Assembly: GCA_900163555.1 (NCBI GenBank)
Contig: FUHX01000019.1
Location: 1-64,000 of the forward strand
Source: Actinomycetales bacterium JB111
GTDB taxonomy: Bacteria; Actinomycetota; Actinomycetes; Actinomycetales; Actinomycetaceae
Direction: 5' to 3'
DNA: 64,000 bases
Shown: positions 7,953 to 16,351 of the stretch, piece after piece
How the letters are laid out: each line of letters starts with the position of its first letter
Numbering within the stretch: the first letter of the stretch is position 1
Position numbers and translations under genes: made by a program
The notes under the pieces: generated by a model
What the model was told of the DNA's origin: nothing
The model's database searches: none
What the model saw: only the letters and a program-made list of their open reading frames with translations

Positions 7953-8840
7953 CTAGAGGCCGAGGGACTCGCACTCCGCACGGACGTCGGTCAGGGCGGC
8001 GTTCAGGCCGTCGTCATCGATGGCGTAGAAGGCGTCGAGCGCCTCGTCGGTGTGGTCGTCAAGCGTCTGGTAGGTGCCGTCCGCGAGCGAGGCTGCCGTC
8101 GCGAGCGCCTGCATGCCGGCGATCCTCGAGTAGTGCGGGTCGTCCTCGATCCCGCCCCACGTCAGAGTCTGTTCGTCCTCCTCGAAGGCGTCGATCAGGA
8201 CGCAGACCATCGCCGCGTCGGCCTCTGCGCGATCGTCGGTCGTGGTGTCGCCGCTCGGCAGTCCGAGGTCGTCACACGCGGCGCGGACGTCGTCGAGGGA
8301 GTCGTTCATGCCGTCCTCGTCGAACATCATGTGTCGCTCGGTCGCCTCCTGCGCGGACTCCTGCAGGGTCACGTACTGCGGATCCTCGATGCCGGCCGTG
8401 AGGCTCAGCTGCTCGACCGACGAGATCTGCCAGAGCAGGGGTTCGTCGAGGCTGAGTCCGATCATGCTGATGGAGCTGTCGAAGGAGTGGGCGAGGTCGC
8501 ACGCGTAGCTCGCCTCGGCGGCGCCCGGTTCGGCATCCGGACCGGTGACCTGGTCACCGCCCTCGGGGGTGCCGGTCGCGTCGCCGTCGGTCGGCGTCTC
8601 AGGTGGCGTGTCGGACGAGTCATCTCCGCCGAATACGAGCCAGCCCCCGCCGAGGCCGAGGCCGCCGCCGATCAGCAGGGCGACCGCCGCGGCGATCACC
8701 GGTAGCGATCGACTGCGCCCCGCAGGTCGGACGCCCCCACCTGTGCCGCCCCCGCCGGGACCGTGGCCGCGGCCGTCGTCGGGTCGCACAGGTTGGGGCT
8801 GCCAGTACGGGCCGGACTGGGGGGAGTGGGGGGACGTCAT
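7953..8840 (-). CDS. Single-span membrane protein with a duplicated extracellular domain
   Basis: The 295-residue protein starts with a Gly/Pro-rich cytoplasmic tail of about 45 residues, then a membrane span (VIAAAVALLIGGGLGLGGGWLVF) and an Asp/Thr/Gly linker. The exterior part is an internal duplication of about 80 residues. Repeat A begins at YACDLAHSF and ends DDVRAACDDLGL; repeat B begins MVCVLIDAF and ends TDVRAECESLGL. Each has two cysteines near its ends, suggesting one disulphide per repeat. The ATG at 8840 follows GAGGAA; an upstream ATG at 8888 would add a poor 16-residue extension. No family is recognised. Confidence 0.75.
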   Translation of the reverse strand: MTSPHSPQSGPYWQPQPVRPDDGRGHGPGGGGTGGGVRPAGRSRSLPVIAAAVALLIGGGLGLGGGWLVFGGDDSSDTPPETPTDGDATGTPEGGDQVTGPDAEPGAAEASYACDLAHSFDSSISMIGLSLDEPLLWQISSVEQLSLTAGIEDPQYVTLQESAQEATERHMMFDEDGMNDSLDDVRAACDDLGLPSGDTTTDDRAEADAAMVCVLIDAFEEDEQTLTWGGIEDDPHYSRIAGMQALATAASLADGTYQTLDDHTDEALDAFYAIDDDGLNAALTDVRAECESLGL

Positions 8841-8904
8841 GGGTTCCTCGTCTCGGGGCGGCGTCGTTGCTCGGGGCCTTCGAGCCAATGTCGCACAACG
8901 ACGA

Positions 8905-8936
8905 AGGCCGACCCATCGTGCTCGATGGGTCGGCCT
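8905..8936 (-). terminator. Terminator of bioY
   Basis: A perfect 14-bp stem (AGGCCGACCCATCG) with a TGCT loop lies 31 nt beyond the bioY stop. Confidence 0.8.
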
Positions 8937-8967
8937 CCCCGCGGGGATTCCCGGCGGTGTGCCCGCG

Positions 8968-9555
8968 TCAGTCGCGGCCCACCCGGCGGACGATCGCCCA
9001 GGTGCCCGGCAGGAGCATCGCGGCGGCGACGGCCTTGATCGCGTCGCCGATGAGGAACGGCACCACGCCCAGGGTGAGCGCGGTGGCGAGGTCGACCTCG
9101 AGGAAGCCCATGAGCCAGGGCACGCCGGCCGCGTAGACCGTGACGGCGCCGATCAGGGCGAGCCCGATCGTGCCGAGCACGGAGCGGTCCGCACGGCGCC
9201 GGGCGAGCTCGCCGACCACGGTGCCCGCGGCCAGGTAGCCGACGATGTACCCGAAGGACGAGAAGGCCACGCCCGAGCCGAAGTCGGCGAAGAGAGGCAC
9301 GCCCGCGACGCCGGCGACGAGGTACAGGCCGATGCTCGCCGCGGCGCGGGCCGGGCCGAGGGCCGCGCCCGTCAGGAGGACCGCGAAGGTCGCAAGAGAC
9401 AGGGGGACCGGCGTGAACGGCAGCGGGATTGCGATCCACCCCGCGACGGTGACGAACAGCGTGCCGGTGAGGACGAGGGCGACGTTGCGGACGCGCGCCC
9501 CCGGCAGCAGGTCGGCAAGAACGGCGGAACGTCGTGCGGTCGCAGGTGCGGTCAT
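8968..9555 (-). CDS. bioY: Biotin transporter S-component BioY
   Basis: The 195-residue, six-span protein carries BioY signatures: AIPLPFTPVPLSLATFAVLLTG, a GPARAAASIGLYLVAG span, and GSGVAFSSFGYIVGYLAAG. BioY captures biotin in the membrane and normally works with an ECF energising module (BioM/BioN-type). No ATPase or T-component gene lies nearby, so it either uses a shared module encoded elsewhere or acts alone, as some solitary BioY proteins do. The ATG at 9555 follows GGAGAG. No BirA or BioQ operator was recognised upstream. Confidence 0.92.
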   Translation of the reverse strand: MTAPATARRSAVLADLLPGARVRNVALVLTGTLFVTVAGWIAIPLPFTPVPLSLATFAVLLTGAALGPARAAASIGLYLVAGVAGVPLFADFGSGVAFSSFGYIVGYLAAGTVVGELARRRADRSVLGTIGLALIGAVTVYAAGVPWLMGFLEVDLATALTLGVVPFLIGDAIKAVAAAMLLPGTWAIVRRVGRD

Positions 9556-9678
9556 GGTCTCTCCAAGTCGTCGTCGCCGGGCTGCGGACGTCTTCGGTGC
9601 CCGGCTCGGCGGACATCATCGCAGGTGACGGGCCGGGGGGCGACGATGATCCGCCCCCGTCCCACCCCTCGGCAGATG

Positions 9679-9720
9679 CCGATCGCCCGGCACGCGCGTG
9701 GGCGCGTGCCGGGCGATCGG
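9679..9720 (-). terminator. Terminator of the binding-protein operon
   Basis: A perfect 19-bp stem (CCGATCGCCCGGCACGCGC) with a GTGG loop lies 18 nt beyond the stop of the substrate-binding protein gene. Confidence 0.85.
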
Positions 9721-9737
9721 TTTCAGCGGTGTCGGAG

Positions 9738-10763
9738 CTACTCGCTCTGGGCCTCGGACGACGACTCGCCCGTGTCCGCGTAGGACAGCAGCAGGTCGAG
9801 GTCGACCTCGCCCTGCAGCAGGTCCCGCTCCTCGGCCATCCGGTAGTAGATGTCGAAGGTGTCGCGAGAGACGCCGGGGTGCCACGCCGGGAGGATGACG
9901 CGGTCCGCAAGCCCCTCGGGGAGCTCGAGGTACTCGTCCAGGATCGCGCGCACCTCGTCGGGGTGCTCCTGCGCGTAGGTGGCGGACTCGTTGATGGCGG
10001 CCCGGAAGGCGTCCACCACCTCGGGGTTCGCGTCCGCGTACGTGCCGGAGGTGAAGTAGGTGGAGATCTCCCACTCGTCCGCGATGTCCAGCAGGACCGG
10101 CGACACGATGTGGGCGCCGAGGTCGAGCGACATCGTCACGAACGGCTCGACGATCCAGGCCGCGTCGACCTGGCCGGAGTCCATGGCGGCCGGCATGTCC
10201 GGGAAGGGCATCTCGACGAACTCGATGGTGTCGGGGTCGCCGCCGGCGAGCTCCACGGCCTCCATGACGACGGAGTCGCCGATGGCGTTGACCGTGTTGG
10301 TCGCGACCGTCATGCCCTCGAGGTCGGTCAGCTCGGTGATGCTGTCGTCCGCGGACATGATGGTGTAGCCGTCGTTGTCGCGGTCGCCGGAGGACCAGTT
10401 GCCCGAGGCGATGACGCGCAGGTCGATGCCGGTCGACGCGCCGATGACCGTGGACATCGAGTTGCCGAAGCCGAACTGGAAGTCCCCGGAGATCACGGAC
10501 GGGACGATCGCGGCGCCGCCCTGGCCGGACTCGGGGGTGACGTCGAGGCCGTGCTCCTCGAAGATCCCCTGCTCGATGCCGAGGTAGACGGGGGCGACGT
10601 CGATGATCGGAATCAGGCCGACCGTCACGGGCGTGAGCTCGCCGTCCTCGCCGCCGGCGGACGAGTCGTCGTCGCCGCCTCCGCAGGCGGCGAGGACCAG
10701 GGCGGCGGCGACCGCGGCTGCGGCCGATGCCGCCACGCGGCGGGTGGTTGTCGTACGGGTCAT
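9738..10763 (-). CDS. NMT1/SsuA-type ABC substrate-binding lipoprotein
   Basis: The 341-residue lipoprotein has a signal peptide with lipobox LVLAAC, a Gly/Asp/Ser-rich linker and then an NMT1/THI5-type periplasmic-binding fold: VGLIPIIDVAPVYLGIEQGIFEEHGLDV, a SGDFQFGFGN pocket segment and LEGMTVATNTVNAIGD. Such proteins deliver sulfonates, nitrate-like ions, thiamine precursors or aromatic acids to an ABC permease. No permease or ATPase gene is adjacent, so its partner must be elsewhere. It is 71 nt downstream of a SnoaL-like gene. A longer frame starts far upstream, but the Met at 10763 begins the signal peptide. Confidence 0.85.
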   Translation of the reverse strand: MTRTTTTRRVAASAAAAVAAALVLAACGGGDDDSSAGGEDGELTPVTVGLIPIIDVAPVYLGIEQGIFEEHGLDVTPESGQGGAAIVPSVISGDFQFGFGNSMSTVIGASTGIDLRVIASGNWSSGDRDNDGYTIMSADDSITELTDLEGMTVATNTVNAIGDSVVMEAVELAGGDPDTIEFVEMPFPDMPAAMDSGQVDAAWIVEPFVTMSLDLGAHIVSPVLLDIADEWEISTYFTSGTYADANPEVVDAFRAAINESATYAQEHPDEVRAILDEYLELPEGLADRVILPAWHPGVSRDTFDIYYRMAEERDLLQGEVDLDLLLSYADTGESSSEAQSE

Positions 10764-10834
10764 GAGGTCTCCTTGGGGCGACTCGGTGGGGTGCGGGGGG
10801 ATGAGGGGGCGGGCCGTCGACGTCGGCCGCGCCG

Positions 10835-11455
10835 TCAGAGCGGGATGCCGGCGGTCGTCGACCCCTCGAGCCAGGCGGCCCCCTCGTCGTAGAGGGTGGA
10901 CACCGCCTCGCCCGTGAGACCGGGCAGTCCCTGCCTGATGGTGAAGCCCGCCTCCTGCTGGAGGTAGGCGAGGTGACGGTAGCCGACCGGGAACGAGGCG
11001 AGCACGTCCTGGTCGAGGCTCAGCTCGGCCGCGGGGTCGAGGGCGTCGAGGCGATCCTTCTCGTAGATCGGCTGGCGCCGGACGATGCGCCACTGACCGC
11101 CCTCGACCTCGAGGAAGTCGTAGAACCGGCCCGTGCACACGACGTCGACGTCGACACCGTGCACCACGGCCCGCTGGTTGATGGTCATCTTCGTCTGGGC
11201 GATCGCGCGGTCGCCGGCCACGTCCACGGACGTGCCGCCGAGGAAGTGGAGGATCGACACGCCGGCCTCGAAGCCGGTGCGGCTGGCCTCGATGAACTCG
11301 CTCGCTGTGCCCTGGAACCACGTGGCGGTCATGTAGCCGCTCGAGTGCCAGACGGTCGCGAACCGGTCCCAGTCGCCGGCGTCGCGCCACACCGCCCAGT
11401 TCTCGACCACCTCGCGGATCTGCAGGCGTGCGGCGAGGGCGTCGTCACGAGTCAT
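10835..11455 (-). CDS. SnoaL-like / NTF2-fold protein
   Basis: The 206-residue protein has an NTF2-like cone: an N-terminal helix LQIREVVENWAVWRDAGDWDRFATVWH, HSSGYMTATWFQG, then FLGGTSVDVAGDRAIAQTKMTI and VVCTGRFYDFLEVEGGQWRIVRR. This is the layout of SnoaL-like and ring-hydroxylating-dioxygenase beta-type proteins, which may be isomerases, dehydratases or ligand binders. It has a C-terminal extension of about 60 residues beyond the usual fold (including an IRQGLPGLTGEAV segment). It lies first in a two-gene unit with the NMT1-type binding protein, so it might act on the imported compound. The ATG at 11455 follows AAGGAG. Confidence 0.75.
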   Translation of the reverse strand: MTRDDALAARLQIREVVENWAVWRDAGDWDRFATVWHSSGYMTATWFQGTASEFIEASRTGFEAGVSILHFLGGTSVDVAGDRAIAQTKMTINQRAVVHGVDVDVVCTGRFYDFLEVEGGQWRIVRRQPIYEKDRLDALDPAAELSLDQDVLASFPVGYRHLAYLQQEAGFTIRQGLPGLTGEAVSTLYDEGAAWLEGSTTAGIPL

Positions 11456-11613
11456 GGTGTGCGGGCTCCTTCGCTCCGGGGGCGTGCGCGGCTGTGCGCG
11501 GCGTGGACGAGGGTATCTCAGCGTCCGCCGCTCTCCGGACGAGAATGCCACCACGGCGGGGCACGCGTGGACGGTTGCCGCGTGGCAAGACGCAGTACTG
11601 GAAGCATGGGGGT

Positions 11614-12804
11614 ATGGCGTCCGGTCCGACCCCGACGAGCGAACGCTCGCCCGCGCCCGATCTCGCCCGCGGCGCCATGCTGCTGCTCATCGCCCTCGCG
11701 AACGTCCGGGCCTTCGTTGACGTGCCCTCCGTCGGCGCGCGCGGGTACCCCGACCCGGCCGGGCTCGGCCTCGGTGACCGACTCACGGCCGCCGCGCAGC
11801 TCCTTCTCATCGACGGCCGGGCCTATCCGCTCTTCGGACTCCTCTTCGGCTACGGGGTGTGGCAGTTCGCCTCCCGGCGCGCGAGCGCGGGCCTCGACGC
11901 CGGCGCGCTCGTCGGGCTGCTGCGGCGACGCTCGGTCATCATGATCGTCATCGGGGCCGTGCACGGGATCGCCCTCTTCCCGGGCGACATCATCGGGGCG
12001 TACGGCCTGATCCTCGCGATCGCGGCGGGGGCGATGGTGAGCGGTTCCTCCCGGGCGCTGCTCGGGTGGAGCGTCGGTGCGGGCTGCGTCGCGCTCGTCC
12101 TGTCGACCGGCTCGGGGCTCTTCGGCCTGCCGGCCGACCCCGCCCCGGTCTCGTACGGTGACGCGGTCGCCGCCCACCTGTCCGACTGGCCCATCGGCGG
12201 GGTGCTCGCCAACGGCATCGGCGTCTGCGTGACCGTCCCGCTCGGCGTGCTCGCCGCGCGGCTCAGGCTGCTCGACGAGCCGGAGCGGCACCGCCGGGTC
12301 CTCGTCCGGCTGGCCCTCGTCGGCCTCGGCTGCTCGGTCGCGCTCGGCGCCTGGTTGGCGGCGGTCGGCGGCGGCTTCCTCCCGCCGCCCTCCGACTCGG
12401 CGGGTGCACTCGCGGGCATGCTGCACACGCTCGGCGGGTACTGCGGCGGCATCGCGTACGCCGCGCTGTTCGGGCTGCTCGGCGCCCGCATCGCGCGGGC
12501 TTCCTCGCGTTGCGAGACGGGACTGCACCCGGTCCGTTCGCTCGGCCAGATGTCGATGAGCGGGTACCTCTGGCAGTCCGTCTGTTTCGTCCTGCTCGTG
12601 GCCCCCTACGGCCCGGTCGGCCTGGGCGCGGGCATGTCGACGGGCGGGGCCGCCGCGCTCGCGGCGGGCGTCTGGCTGGTCAGCCTGGCGGGCGCGACCG
12701 CCGTCGCGGCGAGCGGGCGGCGGGGGCCCGTGGAGGCGCTCCAGCGCCGGTGGACGTACGGTCCACGGCGCGGCGCACGGGGTTCGGACGCCACCCGCTC
12801 ATAG
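11614..12804 (+). CDS. DUF418 family membrane protein
   Basis: The 396-residue, roughly ten-span protein matches the DUF418 family seen in many actinomycetes. It starts PDLARGAMLLLIALANV, continues with a FGLLFGYGVWQFASRR segment and RRRSVIMIVIGAVHGIALFPGDIIGAYGL, and the C-terminal QMSMSGYLWQSV region is typical of the DUF418 end. Its activity is unknown; family members are often called predicted acyltransferase-like or stress-associated membrane proteins. The start at 11614 is uncertain, since no clear Shine-Dalgarno lies upstream except a poorly spaced GGGGG. It is divergent from the SnoaL-like gene. Confidence 0.8.
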   Translation: MASGPTPTSERSPAPDLARGAMLLLIALANVRAFVDVPSVGARGYPDPAGLGLGDRLTAAAQLLLIDGRAYPLFGLLFGYGVWQFASRRASAGLDAGALVGLLRRRSVIMIVIGAVHGIALFPGDIIGAYGLILAIAAGAMVSGSSRALLGWSVGAGCVALVLSTGSGLFGLPADPAPVSYGDAVAAHLSDWPIGGVLANGIGVCVTVPLGVLAARLRLLDEPERHRRVLVRLALVGLGCSVALGAWLAAVGGGFLPPPSDSAGALAGMLHTLGGYCGGIAYAALFGLLGARIARASSRCETGLHPVRSLGQMSMSGYLWQSVCFVLLVAPYGPVGLGAGMSTGGAAALAAGVWLVSLAGATAVAASGRRGPVEALQRRWTYGPRRGARGSDATRS

Positions 12805-12807
12805 AGT
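12802..12807 (+). promoter_or_regulatory. Putative -10 element, leaderless DUF881 gene
   Basis: TAGAGT ends 6 nt before the ATG at 12814 and overlaps the last codon of the DUF418 gene. Confidence 0.4.
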
Positions 12808-12813
12808 GAACGA

Positions 12814-13704
12814 ATGACGCGAGGGACTTCGGACGAGGGCTCGGGCGCGCCCCGACCGCGCTCCTGGCCCTCGCCCCTGCGCACCCTGCTCGAGAACCCC
12901 ATCGACGCCGGCTACGTCGAGGCCGCCGAGCGCCGCGCGGAGCGCGGCGAGACCCGCCCCCGCTACCTGCGGGTGGCGACCGTCGCGACCGTGGCGGTCG
13001 TCGGCGTCGGGCTGGCGCTTGCGGGCCGAGAGCTGGCGATCCCCGACGACGCCCGGGACCCGGTCCGTGCCGAGCTGTCGTCGCAGATCCTCGGCGCGCA
13101 GGGCGCGGGGGACGCGCTGCGCGAGGGCAACGCCGAGCTCCAGTCCGACGTCAGCACGCTCCGGGACGAGGTCGTGGCCGACGCGCCCGGGGCCGTCGCC
13201 GACCAGGCACGGGGTGCCCGGGCGGCCGCCGGCCAGTACGCGGTGACCGGGCCGGCCCTCGTCATCACGGTCACCGACGCGACGATCTCCGCAGCCCAGG
13301 GCGACGACGGCCTCGTCCGCGACTCCGACCTGCAGGTCATCGTCAACGGGCTGTGGGCGGCCGGGGCGGAGGCGATCTCCATCGACGACGAACGGCTCGG
13401 GGCCACCACCGCGGTGCGGGCGGCGGGTCGGGCCATCCTCGTCAACCTCGAGGCGACGAGCTCCCCGTACCGGATCGTGGCGCTCGGCGACCCGGGCGCC
13501 CTGCGCGACGCGCTGTCCGGGACCACGGCCGGGCAGCACCTCAGCCTCCTGGCGAGCGACTACGGGATCGGGGTGACGATGGAGGAGTCCGACTCCGAGA
13601 CCGTGCCCGCGCTCCCGCCGCGGTCGCCCAGCTTCGCCACGGCACTCACGCCCGACGGGGCGCCCTCGGGCGACGACGCACCACCACGCGAAGGAGACGA
13701 CTGA
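12814..13704 (+). CDS. DUF881 family membrane-anchored protein (first copy)
   Basis: The 296-residue protein has an Arg-rich cytoplasmic N-terminus, one membrane span (about residues 50-70) and an exterior DUF881 domain: a short helix rich in Asp/Glu (LREGNAELQSDVSTLRDEV), then GPALVITVTDA, DLQVIVNGLWAAGAEAISI and SSPYRIVALGDPGALRDAL. DUF881 proteins resemble cell-division or envelope factors of the DivIC type but have no settled role. It opens a conserved run with the small basic protein, a second DUF881 copy and GarA/FtsR, an order known from Mycobacterium. The stop overlaps the next gene as TGATG. Confidence 0.88.
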   Translation: MTRGTSDEGSGAPRPRSWPSPLRTLLENPIDAGYVEAAERRAERGETRPRYLRVATVATVAVVGVGLALAGRELAIPDDARDPVRAELSSQILGAQGAGDALREGNAELQSDVSTLRDEVVADAPGAVADQARGARAAAGQYAVTGPALVITVTDATISAAQGDDGLVRDSDLQVIVNGLWAAGAEAISIDDERLGATTAVRAAGRAILVNLEATSSPYRIVALGDPGALRDALSGTTAGQHLSLLASDYGIGVTMEESDSETVPALPPRSPSFATALTPDGAPSGDDAPPREGDD

Positions 13705-14036
13705 TGCTTGCGCTGCTCGGCCTCGCCGTCGGGGTGGTGGTCGGTCTCGTCCTCGATCCCACGATCCCGACGTGGCTCGTGCCGTACCTGCCGATCGCGG
13801 TGGTCGCGGCGATGGACGCGCTCCTCGGCGGCCTTCGCGCGCGGCTCCAGGGCGTGTTCGACGAGAAGGTCTTCATCACCTCGTTCCTCTTCAACACGGT
13901 CGTCGCGGCCTTCCTCGTGTACGTGGGGGACAAGGTGGGCGTCGGCGGCCAGATGACGACCGCGATCGTCGTCGTGCTCGGGATCCGGATCTTCTCCAAC
14001 GTCGCGGCCATCCGCCGACACATCTTCAAGGCGTAG
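13704..14036 (+). CDS. Small basic membrane protein (DUF1290/SBP family)
   Basis: The 110-residue, three-span protein carries the family signature YLPIAVVAAMDALLGGLRA, then FITSFLFNTVVAAFLVYVG and a C-terminal IRIFSNVAAIRRHIF. This family nearly always sits between two DUF881 genes, as here, suggesting a membrane complex of the three proteins. It overlaps the upstream stop as TGATG and leads into the second DUF881 gene 3 nt later. No function is proven. Confidence 0.9.
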   Translation: MLALLGLAVGVVVGLVLDPTIPTWLVPYLPIAVVAAMDALLGGLRARLQGVFDEKVFITSFLFNTVVAAFLVYVGDKVGVGGQMTTAIVVVLGIRIFSNVAAIRRHIFKA

Positions 14037-14039
14037 TCC

Positions 14040-14867
14040 ATGTCCGACGACGAGGCGCGGGTGCGGCCCGACGACGCCGCCGAGCCGGCGGTCGGGTCCG
14101 GCCCCGACGACGAGGGCACGGAGAACGGGTCGGGCGACACCGCGGGCGGGTCGACGGCGAGGCACCGCGCGGACGGGCGTCCGAGCCTGTGGCACCGCGG
14201 CCTCTCGCAGGTCCTCATCGCCGTGCTCTGCGCGCTGCTCGGCATCGCCCTCGTGGCCCAGGTGCGGCACAACCAGGAGGACCCGCTCGCGAGCCTGCGC
14301 CAGGACGACCTGGTCCGGCTCCTGGACGATCTCGACCGGCGCAACCTCGAGCTCGCCGACGAGCGCGAACGACTCCAGGGTGAGCTCGACGAGCTGCAGA
14401 GCGCGGCCGACTCCGGCGAGGTCGCGTCGGCGGCGGCCGCCGAGCTCGCAGTCACCCAGGGCGTCCTCGCCGGCACCGTCCCGGCCGGCGGGCCGGGTGT
14501 GACGATCATCGTGGCGGACCCGTCCGGCTCGCTCCGCGCGCAGACCCTCGTGACCATGATCCAGGAGCTGCGGAACGCCGGGGCCGAGGCGATCTCCGTC
14601 AACGACGTGCGGCTGACGGCGACCTCCTACGTGACCCGGTCGAGCGCGGGCTACGTCGTCGACGGCGAGGAGATCACCTCGCCGTTCGAGTTCCTGGCGA
14701 TCGGCGACCCCGGCACCCTGCGCACCGCGCTGGAGATCCCCGGCGGAGCGCTGTCCTCGGCGCGCGGACTGGGAGCGACGGTCGGGATCGACGAGAGCGA
14801 GCGCGTCGAGATCTGGGCAGTCGCGGATCCGCCGACCCTGGAGGAGTCCCGGATCGTCGAGGAGTGA
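14040..14867 (+). CDS. DUF881 family membrane-anchored protein (second copy)
   Basis: The 275-residue protein has a long acidic N-terminus (about 50 residues), a membrane span (VLIAVLCALLGIALVAQV), a coiled-coil stretch (LLDDLDRRNLELADERERLQ) and a DUF881 domain with GPGVTIIVADPSGS, MIQELRNAGAEAISVNDVR and FEFLAIGDPGTLRTAL. It is paralogous to the gene at 12814-13704. The coiled coil just outside the membrane suggests pairing with the first copy or another envelope protein. It follows the small basic protein gene by 3 nt. Confidence 0.9.
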   Translation: MSDDEARVRPDDAAEPAVGSGPDDEGTENGSGDTAGGSTARHRADGRPSLWHRGLSQVLIAVLCALLGIALVAQVRHNQEDPLASLRQDDLVRLLDDLDRRNLELADERERLQGELDELQSAADSGEVASAAAAELAVTQGVLAGTVPAGGPGVTIIVADPSGSLRAQTLVTMIQELRNAGAEAISVNDVRLTATSYVTRSSAGYVVDGEEITSPFEFLAIGDPGTLRTALEIPGGALSSARGLGATVGIDESERVEIWAVADPPTLEESRIVEE

Positions 14868-14958
14868 GTCCGGGGGCGCGGGACCGGCACCACGGGTGGC
14901 CGCGGGACGCGTGGGGGACCGGACGGACAAGTGGGCAGATCAGACGGTGTGCGAGCGT

Positions 14959-14988
14959 TTCACCAGACGGTCACGATCTGGCTACAAT
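14959..14988 (+). promoter_or_regulatory. Putative promoter for garA
   Basis: TTCACC and TACAAT are separated by 18 nt, and TACAAT is a good -10 in an otherwise very GC-rich stretch. The garA start lies 59 nt further. Confidence 0.4.
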
Positions 14989-15047
14989 CGATGAGCGGTG
15001 GCCTCACGGGGTCCCCGCGTCAGTCAACCGCCGAAGGAGGCACCGCG

Positions 15048-15548
15048 ATGTCCACCACCCCGCCTCCCGCACCCGAGCCCTGGGACGACCCCTCGTTCCA
15101 CCTCGACGAGTCCGGCGCCAGCGCCGACTCCACCGCCCAGTTCGGGGTGTCCGAGGAGCAGGGCGCCGAGCCCGCCCTCACGGGCCTGTCCGCCGAGGAC
15201 TCCAAGGCCGTTGCGGCTCTGCCCGCCGGCAGCGCCCTCATGATCGTCCAGCACGGCCCGAACTCGGGCGCACGGTTCCTTCTCGACGCCGAGTCGACGA
15301 CCGTCGGTCGTCACCCCAGGTCCGACATCTTCCTCGACGACGTCACCGTCTCGCGGCACCACTGCGAGTTCCTGGGCCGGGACGGCGGCTTCGAGGTCCG
15401 GGACACCGGGTCCCTCAACGGCACGTACGTCAACCGCACGCGGATCGACTCGGTCCGGCTGCGCCCCGGCGACGAGGTGCAGGTCGGCAAGTACCGCCTG
15501 ACCTACCACCCGAGCCAGGCGCGCCCGGAGGAGAGCTCAGAGGCGTGA
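15048..15548 (+). CDS. garA: FHA-domain regulator GarA/OdhI
   Basis: The 166-residue protein has a flexible acidic N-terminus and an FHA domain (about 66-160) with GRHPRSDIFLDD (Arg88), VSRHHCEF (Ser102, His105) and SLNGTYVN. GarA/OdhI binds and restrains 2-oxoglutarate dehydrogenase and glutamate enzymes; phosphorylation of an N-terminal ETT motif by PknB/PknG makes the FHA domain bind its own tail and switch off. Here no ETT motif is present; the nearest candidate is a single threonine in ADSTAQF (Thr29). The ATG at 15048 follows AAGGAGG. It overlaps the FtsR-type gene as GTGA. Confidence 0.9.
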   Translation: MSTTPPPAPEPWDDPSFHLDESGASADSTAQFGVSEEQGAEPALTGLSAEDSKAVAALPAGSALMIVQHGPNSGARFLLDAESTTVGRHPRSDIFLDDVTVSRHHCEFLGRDGGFEVRDTGSLNGTYVNRTRIDSVRLRPGDEVQVGKYRLTYHPSQARPEESSEA

Positions 15549-16351
15549 GCGCCGCGCAGCACCGCGCGCGCGCCGGTGGTGAGCCCGCCGAGAACGCGCG
15601 TCCCGGGACTTCGTCGTCCGCGGAGGTCTCGGCTCAGGACGGCACGGCGGAGCGGTGGCCGCCCGGGGTGAGTCGGACGCCCATCATGTCGATCGGCCAG
15701 GTCGTGGCGCTGCTGACCGAGGAGTTCCCGGCCATGACGGTCTCGAAGCTCCGGTACCTCGAGGACCAGGAGCTCGTCACGCCGCACCGCAGCCCGTCCG
15801 GCTACCGCAAGTACTCGCGGGCCGACGTGGAACGGCTGCGCTACGCACTGACGGCGCAGCGCGACGCCTTCCTCCCTCTTCGAGTCATCCGCGACCAGCT
15901 CGACGACCTCGACGCCGGACGCGGGCCGCAGGACCCTGTGCACGCCCGCGTGGTCGCCCGGGAGGGCCAGGCGGTCGCGCCGCCAGCCGGCAACCGGCTG
16001 ACCGCCGAGCAGCTGTGCGACGTCACCGGCGCCACCCTGACCGAGCTCGACGATCTCGCCGGTGCGGGCGTCATCGCGCCGGACGCCCGGGGCCGCTACC
16101 TCGGCGCCGCCGTGCAGGTCGTCATCCCCGCCGTCGCACTCGGCCGGCTCGGCGTCGACCCCCGGCACCTGCGCACCGTCCGACAGGCTGCCGAGCGCGA
16201 GGCGGGCATGGTCCAGGCGGTCGTCGCCCCGCTGCGGGTGGGGCGCGCGGGCGTGGATCTCGAGCGCGCGCACGCGCGTCAGCGAGAGATGGGCGAGTTG
16301 TACGTCCAGCTGCACGCCGAGCTCCTTCGCCGCGCGATCTCCGACGCCTGA
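15545..16351 (+). CDS. ftsR: MerR-type regulator FtsR
   Basis: The 268-residue protein has a MerR winged helix about residues 49-115: MSIGQVVALLTEEFPAM, KLRYLEDQELVTPHRSPSGYR and YSRADVERLRYALTAQRD. The C-terminal half has a second helical domain beginning RLTAEQLCDVTGATLTELDDL. The order garA-ftsR and the layout match Rv1828/FtsR, which activates ftsZ in Corynebacterium. The GTG start at 15545 overlaps the garA stop as GTGA; an internal ATG begins at the MSIGQ segment and would remove the 48-residue leader. No ligand is recognised. Confidence 0.85.
   Translation: MSAAQHRARAGGEPAENARPGTSSSAEVSAQDGTAERWPPGVSRTPIMSIGQVVALLTEEFPAMTVSKLRYLEDQELVTPHRSPSGYRKYSRADVERLRYALTAQRDAFLPLRVIRDQLDDLDAGRGPQDPVHARVVAREGQAVAPPAGNRLTAEQLCDVTGATLTELDDLAGAGVIAPDARGRYLGAAVQVVIPAVALGRLGVDPRHLRTVRQAAEREAGMVQAVVAPLRVGRAGVDLERAHARQREMGELYVQLHAELLRRAISDA

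Noticed and set aside
9738-11390. Single 550-codon frame joining the SnoaL-like and binding-protein genes
   Set aside because: The upper part is an out-of-frame reading of the SnoaL-like gene. The signal peptide and lipobox at 10763 mark the real start.
11511-11521. CTGAGATACCC on the minus strand upstream of the SnoaL-like gene, as in TPP riboswitches
   Set aside because: Only one conserved segment is present. The GGGGTGC-type 5' strand and the ACCTGAT...GCGTAGGGA 3' half could not be found at workable spacing, so a TPP riboswitch is not supported.
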